NCBI GenBank assembly: GCA_963693085.1
Contig: OY856411.1
Coordinates: forward strand, 1,345,971,050 to 1,346,035,049
DNA: 64,000 nucleotides
Origin: Alisma plantago-aquatica
Lineage: Eukaryota; Streptophyta; Magnoliopsida; Alismatales; Alismataceae
Direction: 5' to 3'
Below, piece by piece: positions 10,986 to 22,060 of this stretch. The translations under genes were made by a program, and so were the position numbers. Every line of letters begins with the position of its first letter. The stretch's first letter is position 1. Below the pieces are notes generated by a model. The model ran no database searches. It was not told the origin of the DNA and worked only from the letters and a program-made list of their open reading frames with translations.

Positions 10986-12584
10986 AGTTGGAAAGGTTAG
11001 GCTTAGCCGCGGCCCCCCTTATATTATTGACAATCCTAAATAAAGCCCTATTGATAACAACAACTAATAGTTGTTTCTTTTTTCTTCGTTAATTTAAATA
11101 AAACACCAATGAATTTCTATAGTGATAATAATATAACACAATACTTAATATCAATATATTTTTAGTTCATGATTTTTATACAAAAAGATATTATTTTCTA
11201 AAATATGTGTCCAATTAGAATGTAAAAATTTTGGATTGGGGTCACCCCGAGTCAAAGTTGTTGACTAGATTTTTAGATAGTGGTACCTATAACTACATGT
11301 ACTCATATTCAATCACTCTATTAGACTCAGAATTGACCTAGATTGTAAAGTTTAAAGCTCGTAGCAGATCAGATGCAGATTTTGATAAATCTGAATTTGA
11401 TCAAGATTTAAAAAATGAGAACGTATGAATATAAATCAAAGTGTTATCATCAACCCCCTAGCAGATGTGGACCAGATTCGACCCATCATGTTGTTGTTCG
11501 TGCTTTTCTTATTACCTCCCTCACATGTAAGAATCCTAAACAAACATGTGTCGTTATCCATAGATGACAGAATGAGGATTGTTGATGTTTTCTCTATTTA
11601 TGAAAGAACCATCCTTGTAGACGAGCCATTTTGTGACATGTAAGGCATCATAAACCCTTAGCCACATGCAAGTATCCGTAGAACGGGGGGTCATTTTAAA
11701 TGACACAATGGGACATCCTGCATGACATGCTGATTTTTTTACTTCTCGTCTTTGTTATATTAAATGGGAGCCACTGATATTATTGATACAAAAAACTCAA
11801 ATTTATGAAATGGGAAGAGATGATACGCTTAAAATTTAGGGGATTATATTAAAAAATCAAAAATCCCAAAATTTACTAACAAAGTACTTACACAAAACCT
11901 TACATGCATCAGTAAATTAATCAAAATTTGTGCATTCTCAAATGCTCATGTCATATGAATCTGATGGTCACAAAACTGACTCACACTCAGTTTGAGGCTT
12001 GAACAAATCTTTAAAGTTAGTTATGATTTACACTAATAGAACATCAAAATTATGTGGAAGTAAAATTTCACACAATAGTCTGTAGATTCTAATTTGTTAA
12101 ACGGGTTGACCAAAGTCTGGATCTGGGTCTACTTGGAGCTCTAAATTTTAGAGTGCAGAATGATTTGAGTTTAGATAGACTAACCGAGACATGAATACTA
12201 TCGGTGGTAGTTACATGTCTAACAGTTCAACAATTCGATCAGCCTTTTTGACTAAATTTGACCCGACCCAACATTTTAACATCCTAACCAACACATTTTT
12301 AGAATATATCTTTTATTTAAAAATTATTAACTAAATATATATTTATTGTATTGTAATATACTATTATGATTATACAATTTAATTCATGTTTTATTTAAGG
12401 AACGAAGAAGAACAGTAAAGAAGCAACAGCTGTTTGCTTCTGTTAATTGTCGATAACTGCAGGGGTATATAGGACTACCAATAACATAGGGGGTTATTTT
12501 AGATTTCCTCAAAAATGGAGGGGGCGGAGAAAAGTTCTAAATAATTTCCTAATGTAAATCTAAGTATAATACTAAGTTGTATTG
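10986..12584. other. AT-rich DNA, no gene recognised
   Basis: Strongly AT-rich with scattered GGTTGACC / TTTGACCCGACCC-type words common in old plant repeats (near 12,110 and 12,255). The open frame at 11,425-11,643 has no domain I recognise. Confidence 0.4.
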
Positions 12585-12850
12585 TTTTTGTCAATGGTGA
12601 GTGAGGTGGCTTATTGGGTATACAAACATATTGGTTTGTAGAGACGGGATAAATATATTCCCCTCTTTTTAATCAAACAGATAGTTCGTCAAACACAGAA
12701 TTAATGCGCCCCCCTCTTTTAATCAAACAATCAGTTGTTTGTGGTTGTAGAATCGACTATAAAATGGGGCCAGTCCTAAAAATACAAACCCCGAATGGCC
12801 TCAAAGAACAGAAGAAAAACACGCGGCACAACCACTCCCACAAGTTTAAT
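12585..12850 (+). repeat. Diverged repeat copy A with TATA box (promoter-like)
   Basis: This 265-bp segment aligns by eye, with indels, to 19,222-19,500. Shared blocks include GTCAA(T/C)GGTG, ATACA(A/C)ACA, AAATATATT and AGAACA(G/T)AAGAAAAAC followed by GCGGCACAACCACTC. A good plant TATA box (CTATAAAATGGGG) lies at about 12,760-12,770. About 40 bp later a short ATG frame begins (MASKNRRKTRGTTTP) and runs to a stop at about 12,920. It could be a relic promoter plus first exon, or part of a repeat; I do not recognise the peptide. Confidence 0.45.
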
Positions 12851-12920
12851 ACTGACGTGCATTATATCTGTAGTGGTATATAATATTAGTACTCACTTGT
12901 ACAAGATTTGTATTAGTATG

Positions 12921-13676
12921 TAATTTTTTTTTTGTATGAATGTGTGCCATTAAAATATATCTACTATAAGCCAATCGCTTAATAATGAAATGTTGTTGTT
13001 TGTACTAACTTTCATACCAACGTATCAAAACAAATATGTATGTTATAGACCAGCAGCTCGACAATGGCTTAAAATAGTCTCCAACAAGTTTTCTTAGTAC
13101 TTTTTTTGTGTTGTTGTAGTATTAGATGAGCAGAATTTGTATGCCTTTGTTAAATATATAGGCTTAAAAATATAAATATTATTTTTGGTATTTTTATTAC
13201 TAAAATATCGCATGATTTGTATTTAATCTCTCAAAAAATGGCATGTCTCTCAAAAAATGGCATGTTTCTAATGTACGAGGTTAAAATATTAATATAATCT
13301 ATTTTATAAGTTGAGATGGTAATTAAATTTAGTTATGAATTTACTATAAATTTCTTTTTATAGTTTTTATGTGTATCGATGTATGTTATTTTTTACTATA
13401 GCAATTTTGTTGTTTTTGTTACTAAGTTTTGTAAATTGTGTGTGTTTTAAATAGATTATATCCATAGATTTTAGATACTACTATTTACATTCATAGATAT
13501 TATGTATTTATGAATTATTGTATTCTTTGATTTTTTTGGCATTATTATTGATGTGTTTATATATTTGTTGAGCTAATATTTAGTGTCTTTAATAAATATA
13601 TTATATATTTTTATGTGTGTGTTGTGTGTTATATTTTAGTATATTATTTTTTTAATTTGTAAGTTGTGTATTTTAA
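12921..13676. other. AT-rich flank with a segment repeated at 18,225-18,365
   Basis: No coding signal. About 13,465-13,600 aligns with 18,225-18,365 in the same orientation (shared block ATATTATGTATTTAT, then TATTCTTT, then GAGCTAAT/AAGCTAAT). The two copies lie on either side of the LINE. Confidence 0.4.
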
Positions 13677-13686
13677 AATTATATAC
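13677..13686. repeat. Candidate LINE target-site duplication, left copy
   Basis: AATTATATAC directly precedes the poly-T end of the LINE and matches AATTTTATAC at 18,211-18,220 in 9 of 10 positions. In AT-rich DNA this is suggestive only. Confidence 0.45.
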
Positions 13687-13716
13687 TTTTTTTTCAAATT
13701 CAGGAGGAAATCTTAT

Positions 13717-14297
13717 TCATCCCTCCCTCCCCTTGCGAGCAAACTCAATCGAAAGAGTACAATCACTAATCCAATAGGAATCAGAAAACATGGTAGTACT
13801 ACTACCATTACAATCTTTAGGAATTAAACTAATTAGACCCTTAGGAGGGTGGGCATACGTAGTGTATGCAGAGTTGTTTTGGGGGTAGTTCCTTGCCAAC
13901 TCGTCCGCCACTGAGTTACATTCTCTAGGAGCGAAAACTAGGTTCCACCCTTGTCGTCTCAGATTTCCGAATCTTCAGATAGATTTATAGTATCTGGGAT
14001 TCTCATTCGCATCTTGATTTAGCACCTTCACGACTATAAGGAAATCAGACTCAATCGTTACATCTTCTAGGTTATTGCTAGCGACGATCTCAACCGTGAG
14101 AAGAATACCTTCTATTTCTTCCTCTACTACATTTGAAGTGGTAAGCTTGCAGATGGCACCGCCCGCCCAACACCCTTGGTCATCTCATCCGACCACTGCA
14201 CAGCTCGCACCATAACGATTGACCGTCGTGTCAGTATTTAGTTTGATTGTGCCCTGGATGGTCTCTTCCATCTTTGTACGCCTCTCGTGTCGACAGC
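13717..14297 (-). pseudogene. LINE ORF2 RNase H domain
   Basis: C-terminal ribonuclease H of the LINE polyprotein, which removes RNA from RNA/DNA hybrids. On the minus strand the domain shows an N-terminal KLNTD strand near 14,240, an EEEIEGILL helix near 14,110, an IESDFLIVV strand with its acidic residue near 14,060, and the terminal ECNSVADELAR motif near 13,905. The frame breaks twice. ORF2 ends at the TGA at 13,717-13,719. The upstream end of the domain was separated from the tether by the hAT-like insertion. Confidence 0.8.
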
Positions 14298-15273
14298 TAG
14301 GGCTGTCAATGGGGAGGGTATGGGGAGGGTAAGGGCTTACCCTTATCCTTACCCACCAAGTCTGGTGGTTAAGGGTATGGATAATTCCCCACTCCACTAA
14401 TATCCTTACCCTCCCCTTACCCTTACCCTCTTACCCACAGGATAAATGAGGAGGATAAGGGTTAAGTGGGGAATTTATATGTCATCTTCAAATTTGTGAT
14501 AATATTAACAATAATGGTCTAGCTAGTACATTCATTTATTTGAGTGAAATATCAAGATGTTCCATAATGGATTTTAAATATCCAAAATGTTTCTAAGTAA
14601 TATTCTACAATTGTTGTATTGAATGCATATACAAATGGTAGTACCCTAACATTGGTGTGTGAAAAAATAAATTATTCCTAGTAGATTAAGACTTCTACGT
14701 TAAAATGATATTAAAGGACAATATGTCATAGAGAGTTATTCTTAGAAACATGCATATCTTATACCCTCTAAAATGTAGTAGCATCCAAAAAAATAAAGCA
14801 CAAATAAAATAGATAACACTACCTCACATATGTATTAAATGATATATTAAAGATTAAATCTTGTTATTATATACATGTTTGTCTTACACCACAAATAATT
14901 TAATGGAACATAGACTACATATATACATGTGTCTTGCACCTCCAAAACTATGTTGCATACACAACCAAGTTAACTATATAAGAAGTAGAAAAGAATATCA
15001 TGTATTATTTAAAATGATGACCCAATAAAATTAAATATTACATAAATTCAAATAACATATGACCATACATTCAATATATTATACATAAATATTGATGGGT
15101 AGTGGGTTAGAGGGTATGGGTAATGGCTTACCCTTACCCTTACCCACTAAGGTAGCGGGTTAGAGGGTAGCGGGTAGGCGGGTAAAGGATAAGAAAATCC
15201 TTTACCCTTACCCTTCCCCTACAGGGTATGGGTAAAGGGTAAACGAGTTTACCCTTACCCATTGACAGCCCTA
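14298..15273. mobile_element. Non-autonomous hAT-like element (MITE-like), 976 bp
   Basis: The ends are a perfect 16-bp terminal inverted repeat (TAGGGCTGTCAATGGG at 14,298-14,313; complement at 15,258-15,273). The flanking 8-mers, TCGACAGC (14,290-14,297) and TCGGCATC (15,274-15,281), agree at six of eight positions, matching the 8-bp duplication of hAT transposons. Both subterminal regions are packed with GGGTAAGGGTA / TACCCTTACCC units. The 600-bp core is AT-rich with no transposase frame. It interrupts the LINE between tether and RNase H. Confidence 0.8.
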
Positions 15274-15281
15274 TCGGCATC

Positions 15282-15860
15282 CAGTTGCTGTGTAGGAAAA
15301 GTCGCACTGTGGACAGCCTCCGCCTTCTGGATCAGGTTGGCAGTCTACGCCGCCGGTATCTTTATGCCCTCAAAGATTTGTTTGTTGCGAGAGTTTCATA
15401 TGTTCCAGCCGGTTATCAAGCATCACGTGTAGAAGGGTTTCCCTTGGTTCAGTATAGCCTAGATCCAACTCTTGGCTTCGTCGGTGTTAAAGAACCATTT
15501 AGGCACCTCATCGCTAGGCGGGTATGTATCCCAGACCTCCCGTGTATACTCACAATCGCGCATGGCATGGAGGATGGACTAGTCATTCTTCTGGCATCTG
15601 GGGCATCTGCTACAAGTAGCCAGATGACGTCGGACTCTTCTACAATTGGTTAGTAGGGCTTCATGTATAGTCAGCCAGGTAAAGGTTTTAATGCGGCTAG
15701 ACAGATCAATTTTCCATAACTTAGACCAGCAGCCCTCAGTCCTGATATCCTTCCCTTCTCTCAGTGTTTTGTACGCCGACTTGGTGGTGTAGTTCCCTGG
15801 TTGGGTGAGATTCCACACCCTGATGTCATCCCCGTCTGTGGGGGAGTGGGGCTTAAGTTT
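15282..15860 (-). pseudogene. LINE ORF2 tether with zf-RVT zinc finger
   Basis: Minus-strand translation of 15,579-15,818 gives the reverse-transcriptase zinc-binding domain: a W-N-L-T-Q-PGNYTTKSAY start, WSKLWKIDLSSRIKTFTWL in the middle and a terminal CSRCPRC cysteine pair. Toward the RNase H, a frame with RNKQIFEG (near 15,390) and AEAVHSATFP marks the linker found in plant LINEs. One in-frame stop follows KIPAA near 15,360. The plus-strand frame at 15,285-15,653 is its antisense shadow. Confidence 0.75.
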
Positions 15861-17672
15861 GTTGATGTTGTCCTAGATGTCCCTAGGGAACCAATCCTTG
15901 ATGAAGCCTATGTCCCACCCGCCCTCAAGCTCAACCATGCTCGCGACCTTTAAGTCCATCAGGTCTGCCGGGATAGGTTTCGTGACAGTCTCAGCGAGGA
16001 GAAGACCACTACAAATCCATCTATCAGACCACACATTAATCGATTCTCCATTCATAGGGATCAAGTAGGAGTAGGTGTCTATGAAGGGTTCGCCTTGGAT
16101 GACCGCTCTGCTCTGTCTGCATTTGTTGCCAGTGCCGACCACCATGCTTCTTTCTCGTCTGTGTCTCATATATTGTATCCATGGTGTTTTGCGGCCGCTG
16201 CAGATTTCCCACATATTCTTATATATTAGAGCAAGGTTCCAGTCTCTCATGTTCTTCAGCCCCATTCCTCCATCCCTCTTGCTACTGGTCATTTTGTTCC
16301 AAGCTACCAATGCAAGCGGGTGGGCCTTGTGGTTCCCCCCCCCAATATGAACCTTCGAACAACACCATCTATTCTGTCACAGATCTGTGTAAGGATAACG
16401 GATGTCTGCATAATGTATGTGGGAAGTGCTTGAAGAATAGACTTCATGAGGCACAACTGACCCGCCAATGAGAGGCACCTGACTGACCACGCAGCCATCT
16501 TATTGTTCACCTTGTCCACGACCTCACCGTAGGTTTGCTTGTTCACTTTGCTATATGGGAACCCCCAAGTACTTGCCCAAGTCTAAGGTGGACAGGTATC
16601 TGCTCATGTCTTTTATCTGTCTTCGTAGGTCCCTGTGTACGGCCGGTGAGAAGAAGATTTTGGTTTTTGCTTTTAACACTACCTGGCCCGACGCCTGCTC
16701 GAACTTCCAGAAGCATTCCAGAATGCTAGTCATCTGAAAAAGGTTGGCTTGGGTGAAAAGGATTATATCATCTACGAAGCAGACACGGGAGATGTGTGGG
16801 CCTCTCGCCCCCAACCTGATGGGCCTCCACGCTCCTTCATTCACCTTCTGGTTAATCAGTTGGCTCAGCCTCTCCAGACAGAGGACGAACAAATAGGGGG
16901 ACAACAGGTCCCCTTGTCGAAGGACCCTACTAGCCTTGAAATCACCAGATATCCTACCGCTCCAAGCGATCCTGGTTGACCCCTTGGTGATGGAGGCCAT
17001 GATGTAGTCTATGATGTTCTTTGGCATCCCAGTTCTATTTATAATGTCCAAGACAAACTCCCAGGCCATTTGATCATAAGCCTTAGTTAAGTCGATCTTT
17101 ATGGCCATCAGCTTACGACCCTTCTTCCTTTTCATGGTGTGGACAATCTTCTGGACCATCGTGATGTTGTCGGATACTGGATCCGACAGTGGACCAGTTC
17201 TTTTGTATAAACTGAGCGCTGACCCCGTCAGGCCCAGCGGCTTCACTAGATCGAGGGACATAATTGTATTGTGGATCTCATTTTCCATGGGACATACACC
17301 CAGATTTCTCTTCTCCTCGGCAGTGAGGGCCTTGAACGAGCCTGGCATGGTGGAGCAACTAAGCGCATAGTAGTTGTCGGGGGTAGTGAGAACGACGTGG
17401 AAGTGTTCGACAACTAGTTGTAATATCTCGCTCCTCCCTCTAATCCACTCGCCCCCTTGGTTGCGCAGGGAAGTCACGGTGTTGTCTCTCCTTCTCTGAT
17501 TAATGTTGTGAAAATACCGGCTGTTATTGTCGCCATCCAGAACCCAATTGATGTGTGCCTTATGTCTCAGTTCCTCCTCTTTGTCTTTGAGAATAGCATC
17601 AAGGTCTTGCTGCATGTCAAGGCACAAAGCATCCGATATGGTGTTGTACCTCTCAGCCATGTCAGTTTGCAA
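15861..17672 (-). pseudogene. LINE ORF2 reverse transcriptase
   Basis: The largest piece (16,551-17,672, 373 codons) carries RT landmarks: DGDNNSRYFH before the domain, KIDLTKAYD (palm motif A), VLRQGDLLSPYLF (motif B) and CFVDDIILF at 16,761-16,778, where the usual A of F/Y-A-D-D is V. The thumb and linker continue in other frames (16,304-16,546, 15,873-16,310; GGMGLKNMRDWN). Between SLDLVKPLGLTG and SDNITMVQKI the finger segment that normally carries the RPISLCN region is missing, about 100 residues. Plus-strand frames opposite are shadows. Confidence 0.85.
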
Positions 17673-17764
17673 ACAATTAATGTTTCAGATCAGGTGGTCC
17701 TTCCTCCTTCTTGTTTCCATGTGCTTCACTCTATACCAGTCGGTGATCAGACCTTGAGCTTTCT

Positions 17765-18210
17765 TCAGCGCCTCATTGAATGGCAGATCAGTCCTCTAGA
17801 CTCTCCTGAGAAGGTCTGAGAAGCCTTTAGTATTGTGCCAAGATGCACGAGTTGTGAATCGGTGCACATGCTTGTCCTTGCCAAGGTTGCGGAGCAGAAG
17901 GGGGCAGTGGTCGGAGCCCGTCCAAGGGAGGTGCTCGACCACCACACGAGGATACTTAGCAATGAAGGCAGTGTTTCCTGCAGCCTTGTCAAGTCTTTTC
18001 TGTAGTAGACCGTGCTGGAAGGTAAATCTCATCCCGGAGAATCCCAGGTCTGTGAAGTTTGCCTCCATTAACGTTTGCTAGAAGATGGACGCATCCTGGT
18101 TGTTGAAACAATCGCTACTTTCATTAGGCCAAAGGATAGTGTTGAAATCACCCAGTACTACCTATGGCTCCTTGATTCGCTGGACGAGGAGGGTAATGTG
18201 CCTTCAAAGT
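17765..18210 (-). pseudogene. LINE ORF2 endonuclease, C-terminal half
   Basis: APE-type endonuclease that nicks the target for priming. Visible residues are LGDFNTI (18,141-18,155), the FTDLGFSGMRFTFQ strand near 18,030 and LPWTGSDHCPLLL with the catalytic SDH triplet at about 17,901-17,917. In-frame stops occur just before the GDFN motif and after DASIF. The N-terminal catalytic half is absent because the LINE is 5'-truncated. Confidence 0.8.
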
Positions 18211-18220
18211 AATTTTATAC
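18211..18220. repeat. Candidate LINE target-site duplication, right copy
   Basis: AATTTTATAC, nine of ten positions identical to 13,677-13,686, directly after the last recognisable LINE base. Confidence 0.45.
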
Positions 18221-19221
18221 TTTGTTACATAATTTTAGATGGTATCTGTTAATTTAGACATTATTATTTTCGTTTATAAATATTATGTATTTATAAATTA
18301 TAGTATTCTTTTATTAATTTAAGCATTAATTTAATTATGTAGTTAATTGTACTTAAGCTAATGTGTATTATAGTAAGATTGGTGATCAAGTTTGGGTCAG
18401 ATTGGGTTTTGACATGTAAACTACATTTTGGGTCTGATTCAGGTGTTACATCGGTTTTGTACTACAAAGTATAGCCATTCTACAAAATATTGAAATATTT
18501 CATCTTAGTATTGTTTATAAGACATGCAAAAAAATTATGAAGTATTAATATTCTATAAATTTTAATACAACTCACCAAAAGGTGCATTTGAGTCATTTCA
18601 GGTTACACTTAGGTTGAAATAGTCGTGTTCAAGTTATTGGAGTCCCTACAAACTAAAAGTTAAACACATGGTTGAATTCCAATTTGGAATCTAATTAACA
18701 TTTTCGAGTTTGATTGGGTTCACTTTGGGTCAGGATTGCAGATTTGGTCGGGTCGGTTCAAGTCTAGTCTAAGATTGTCAACCCTATATTATGATTATTA
18801 AATATTTTAATGTATATAAATAAAAATATACATGATATTGAAATCAAAAAATGAAGTAAAGAAAATATTAAAAAAATCAACGTATCTTCACCGGGGACAC
18901 GTTGCTCTTCTTGGGCAACGCATCCCAGTTGTTGACACATTATTTTTTTAAATAGCAATTTGTGTCCCAGGAGATACATATACATTGCTCTCACTAGGAA
19001 CAGTGTGTCCTCTTTAAGAATATATGACCACTGAAACATATCATTTTGAAAAGTAAAATATAAATCATGCTATATTAGTAACAAAAATAACAAAAAATGT
19101 ATTAACCAAGTATTTAAGTGATTGTATCACGGTTGTTGTGTATTTATTCTTTATTGGTATTAGTTTATGAATATGTACATGTAGAATTTGTTGGCAGATG
19201 AGAGATGAGATCCAATGACGA
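18221..19221. other. AT-rich DNA, no gene recognised
   Basis: Holds the second copy of the segment described at about 13,465-13,600 (18,225-18,365). It also has GGGTC/GGGTT-rich words (18,390-18,770) and a CGTTGC...GCAACG inverted repeat near 18,898-18,921. No domain is visible in the frame at 18,764-19,039. Confidence 0.4.
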
Positions 19222-19500
19222 TTACTTGTGTCAACGGTGGAGGAGATGGCCTGTAAGGTACATACACACATGTTGGCCCGTGGGAGTCGAGACAAATATA
19301 TTTCACCTTTAGTCATTGTTGATCGTGGCTGTAGGGGACTAAAGAGTAGGGCCAAAATACTGTGGACCAACCATTGGTAACGATACGAAGCCATATTGGT
19401 AGCTAGGACGTGTCATCCCAATCCTAGAAATCCAAACCCGCGGCGTTTCCAAAAGAACATAAGAAAAACGCTCCTAAAGCGGCACAACCACTCGTCTAGG
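19222..19500 (+). repeat. Diverged repeat copy B (promoter-like)
   Basis: Homologous to 12,585-12,850 (see there). The TATA box of copy A is replaced by CTAAAGAGTAGGG. The short peptide of copy A is interrupted here by stops. The plus-strand frame at 19,396-19,728 lies in a different frame and has no recognisable domain, so I do not call it a gene. Confidence 0.45.
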
Positions 19501-19947
19501 CTAAGACCATCTCTGGCATTGGTTCGCCCCCAGATTCCAACGTCATCGTTCACTAACTCCCACATCCGGGACCACTTCATCAACAAGAGTCGGCAACCAC
19601 AACCTGGAGTCTTCAGCCCAAATGCTCAATATTTTAAAAATGATGCATGTGGGACGTACACATGCCATGGCTGGGTCACGGATCTGCAACGGTGCATGTT
19701 GTCAGGTGCCTGCAGAAGGAAATACTAAATGAACCCTGGGCTAAAAGATGTTCATCAACATGCAGCAAAGGACGCTACTTCAATATTCAACACTGCCATA
19801 CGTTTGTAGAACTAGGAGAGTGATAAATGTACAAACTGCGGTATACATGCTCTCTTTTCGTATTCTTAATGATACTTTAATAATCTGCAGGCTAAGCATC
19901 ACATATAGCCCATGTATCTAATCATAATAAAATGGATGAAATGATTT

Positions 19948-19964
19948 AGAGAGAGAGAGAGAGA
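19948..19964. repeat. (AG)n microsatellite
   Basis: Seventeen bases of pure AG repeat, in a 500-bp stretch (19,501-20,004) otherwise without a recognisable feature. Confidence 0.9.
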
Positions 19965-20004
19965 ATAATTTATATATACTGGTCGTCACTTATCATTCTT
20001 TTGT

Positions 20005-20650
20005 TGTAGGATAGAAACTGAAGGGGAAGGTCCAACCCAATATATAATCTAATTGATTTTCCATTCTAGAACCAATTGGCAAGTGAGCGGAGTAGTCCAA
20101 TATTTTATATAGATGCACATCTCTACATGCAGGTAATGTGGGATTATTTTGATTAACACTTGACTTGGGATTATTTTGATTCACACTTGACTTGATAGTC
20201 TCTCCCTCATGTGTGAGCTCATCAACTCCCCTATTAAATGCACCACATTACATAGACCCAAGTACTCAACCCAGTAGTGTATTAATACAAAGGTTAATCT
20301 CTAAGTCTGAACTTAGCTTAGATATCATTTGATGAATATAGAGAAAATAGAAGAGATACAAATTATACCAGATCAATGTAGACCAGCAAAGAGAAGAGAA
20401 GCAGAGTGATGCCACCCTCTTTCTTTTCTCTTCTTTCTTCTTTCTTCCTTGGCTTTTTCTTCTTTCCGTTGCGTACGTAGCAAATAGAAAAGGAAAGAGG
20501 GCATCTCTTTGCTTTGGCTTGCAACTTCTCTTTGCTGCTAATATGTGGTTCCGTGAGTATGGGTATTTATACCCAGTGTCACGGTAGCATATCATGTCCT
20601 AATAGGCTTCCCAAGTGTGGGCTGGAATCTAAAAGGCCATTGACCCAACA
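20005..20650 (-). repeat. Copia 3' LTR
   Basis: Starts TGTAGG and ends CCCAACA in plus coordinates, 646 bp. Its first 110 bp match the remnant at 24,658-24,770. A TATA box, TATAAATA on the minus strand, lies at 20,564-20,571 within a small palindrome (GGGTATTTATACCC). A CT-rich tract lies near 20,418-20,470. Confidence 0.8.
20564..20571 (-). promoter_or_regulatory. LTR TATA box
   Basis: TATAAATA on the minus strand, about 80 bp inside the element-sense start of the LTR. Confidence 0.5.
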
Positions 20651-20662
20651 ACCTCCCCCTCC
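20651..20662 (-). other. Copia polypurine tract
   Basis: GGAGGGGGAGGT on the minus strand, immediately next to the LTR, as needed for plus-strand DNA priming. Confidence 0.7.
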
Positions 20663-20689
20663 AGCCCAGATGAAAAATTATCCTTATGA

Positions 20690-21366
20690 CTCCTCAGTTG
20701 GAGTCCAATTTGACAAGCTCCTTACAAGTAGTAAGCTTCTTTGTAGGAACTATCTTCATCAGCTTGTCAGAAAGATTGACGTTGGTGTGAACCTTTTTCA
20801 ATTTTAAGTGGTCTTCACTAACTAGCTTCATGCAACCAGTAGTATCTCATATCAATATGCTTTGTCCTGGAGTAATAAGAAGAATTCTTGATCAAGTCCA
20901 TGAAACTCTGACTGTCATACTAAATAACATACTCATCATGTGTCAAACTCAATTCTTACAAGAAATGTTTGAGCCAAATAATATTTTTTCATACTTCACA
21001 AGTTCTGATATATCATGTCTCAATAGTATATAAATCAAAATAATTTTACAATTTAGTTTGCCAACTAATAGCTCCTCCTGCAAAAGTGTATAGGAAACAT
21101 GAGGTGGACTCATGGTGATCAAGATCACCTACTAAATCTGCATATATGAAACATGTAAGAATTGGTGGTGTCATGCCAAAGTATAAACAAGCACTAGATG
21201 CACCTATCAAATATCTGAGTATCCATTTAACAACGTTGTTATGCTCCTTATCAGGGTCAGACAAAAATCTATTAGTCACAATAACTTCATATGCAATATT
21301 AGGCCTAGTGCACATCATAACATACAACAAACTTCTTACTGCATAAGTGTAGGATACGTGGGTCAT
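20690..21366 (-). pseudogene. Copia RNase H
   Basis: The minus strand encodes CTRPNIAYEV, RFLSDPDKEH, VKWILRYLIG and FAGGAISWQ, the typical Copia RNase H N-terminal half, in 21,046-21,366. The C-terminal half follows in shifted frames: SRTKHIDMRYYW near 20,860 and NVNLSDKLMK near 20,770, ending about 20,690. Several stops are present. Confidence 0.8.
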
Positions 21367-22060
21367 CTTTTGCTTTTTCTATTTAGTAGAAGGAGATTGT
21401 TTTCTACTTAGTCTGACGTGACTAGTTAAAGGAGTCTCAAGTGTATTCACCCCTTCATGTTGAACCTATCAAGTACACACTTAACATATTTCTCATGTCT
21501 TAACTAAAGTTTCTTTGCTTTCTTGTCATGTCTGATGTCCATGCCAAGAGTTTGTCTAGATGGTCCCAAGTCTTTCATATCAAAAGATTTAAGCAATACC
21601 TACTTCAACTTGACAATCATCTGAGCATCTTTGTCAATGACCAACATATCATCAACATAAAGTAAGAGAATGATGAAACTATCATCTAAAAATCTCTTGA
21701 AGTAAACACAACGGTCTGCCTCTATCCTGTGGTAACCTTGCTTCAGCATAAAAGAATCAAACTTTTGTACCACTTCCTAGGTTCTTGTTTTAACCTATAG
21801 AGACTTTTCTTCAACCTACAATCATGTGTTATTTTCCTTTCATTATAAATCCTTTAGGATGTTGTGTATAGATCTCTTCCTCTAGGTTACCATGGAGGAA
21901 GGTTTTCTTCACGTCAAGCTGCTCAATATCTAGGTGTAAACTAGTTGCCAATCCCAAAATGGTGTGGATGGAAGTCATTTTCTCCATTAGAGAAAATATC
22001 TCATCAAAAACCATCTCTATTATTTTCCAAAGAATTTCACCACAAGTCTGGGTTTGTATC
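21367..22060 (-). pseudogene. Copia reverse transcriptase
   Basis: The fingers/palm start is seen at 21,829-22,014 as FDEIFSLMEKMTSIHTILGL followed by EQLDVKKTFLHGNLEEEIY. The A motif keeps D but has KKTFLHG where TAFLHG is usual. The active-site strand LLLYVDDML is visible near 21,650, reading the minus strand across the block. Stops interrupt the domain. The plus-strand frames here are shadows. Confidence 0.75.

Larger units (their letters stand above)
13687..18210 (-). mobile_element. 5'-truncated LINE with nested hAT-like element
   Basis: A non-LTR retrotransposon on the minus strand. It ends with an A8 tract (T8 on the plus strand at 13,687-13,694) 22 nt after the ORF2 stop. Read 5' to 3' it carries the endonuclease C-terminal half, reverse transcriptase, zf-RVT tether and RNase H. 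The endonuclease N-terminus and any ORF1 are missing, so it is 5'-truncated at about 18,210, the usual outcome of incomplete target-primed reverse transcription. In-frame stops, frameshifts and a deletion in the RT fingers make it inactive. It belongs to the plant L1-type LINEs that carry RNase H. Confidence 0.85.

Noticed and set aside
14298..15273. GGGTAA-rich blocks considered as interstitial telomeric repeat
   Set aside because: The unit is not the plant telomere TTTAGGG, occurs in both orientations, and is explained by the hAT-like element's subterminal regions.
15873..17819. Plus-strand frames opposite the LINE (for example 17,457-17,819 and 16,181-16,471)
   Set aside because: Antisense shadows of ORF2, whose RT and endonuclease motifs are on the minus strand.
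19396..19728. 110-codon plus-strand frame considered as a host exon
   Set aside because: No recognisable domain; it overlaps the diverged repeat copy B in a different frame from the short peptide of copy A.
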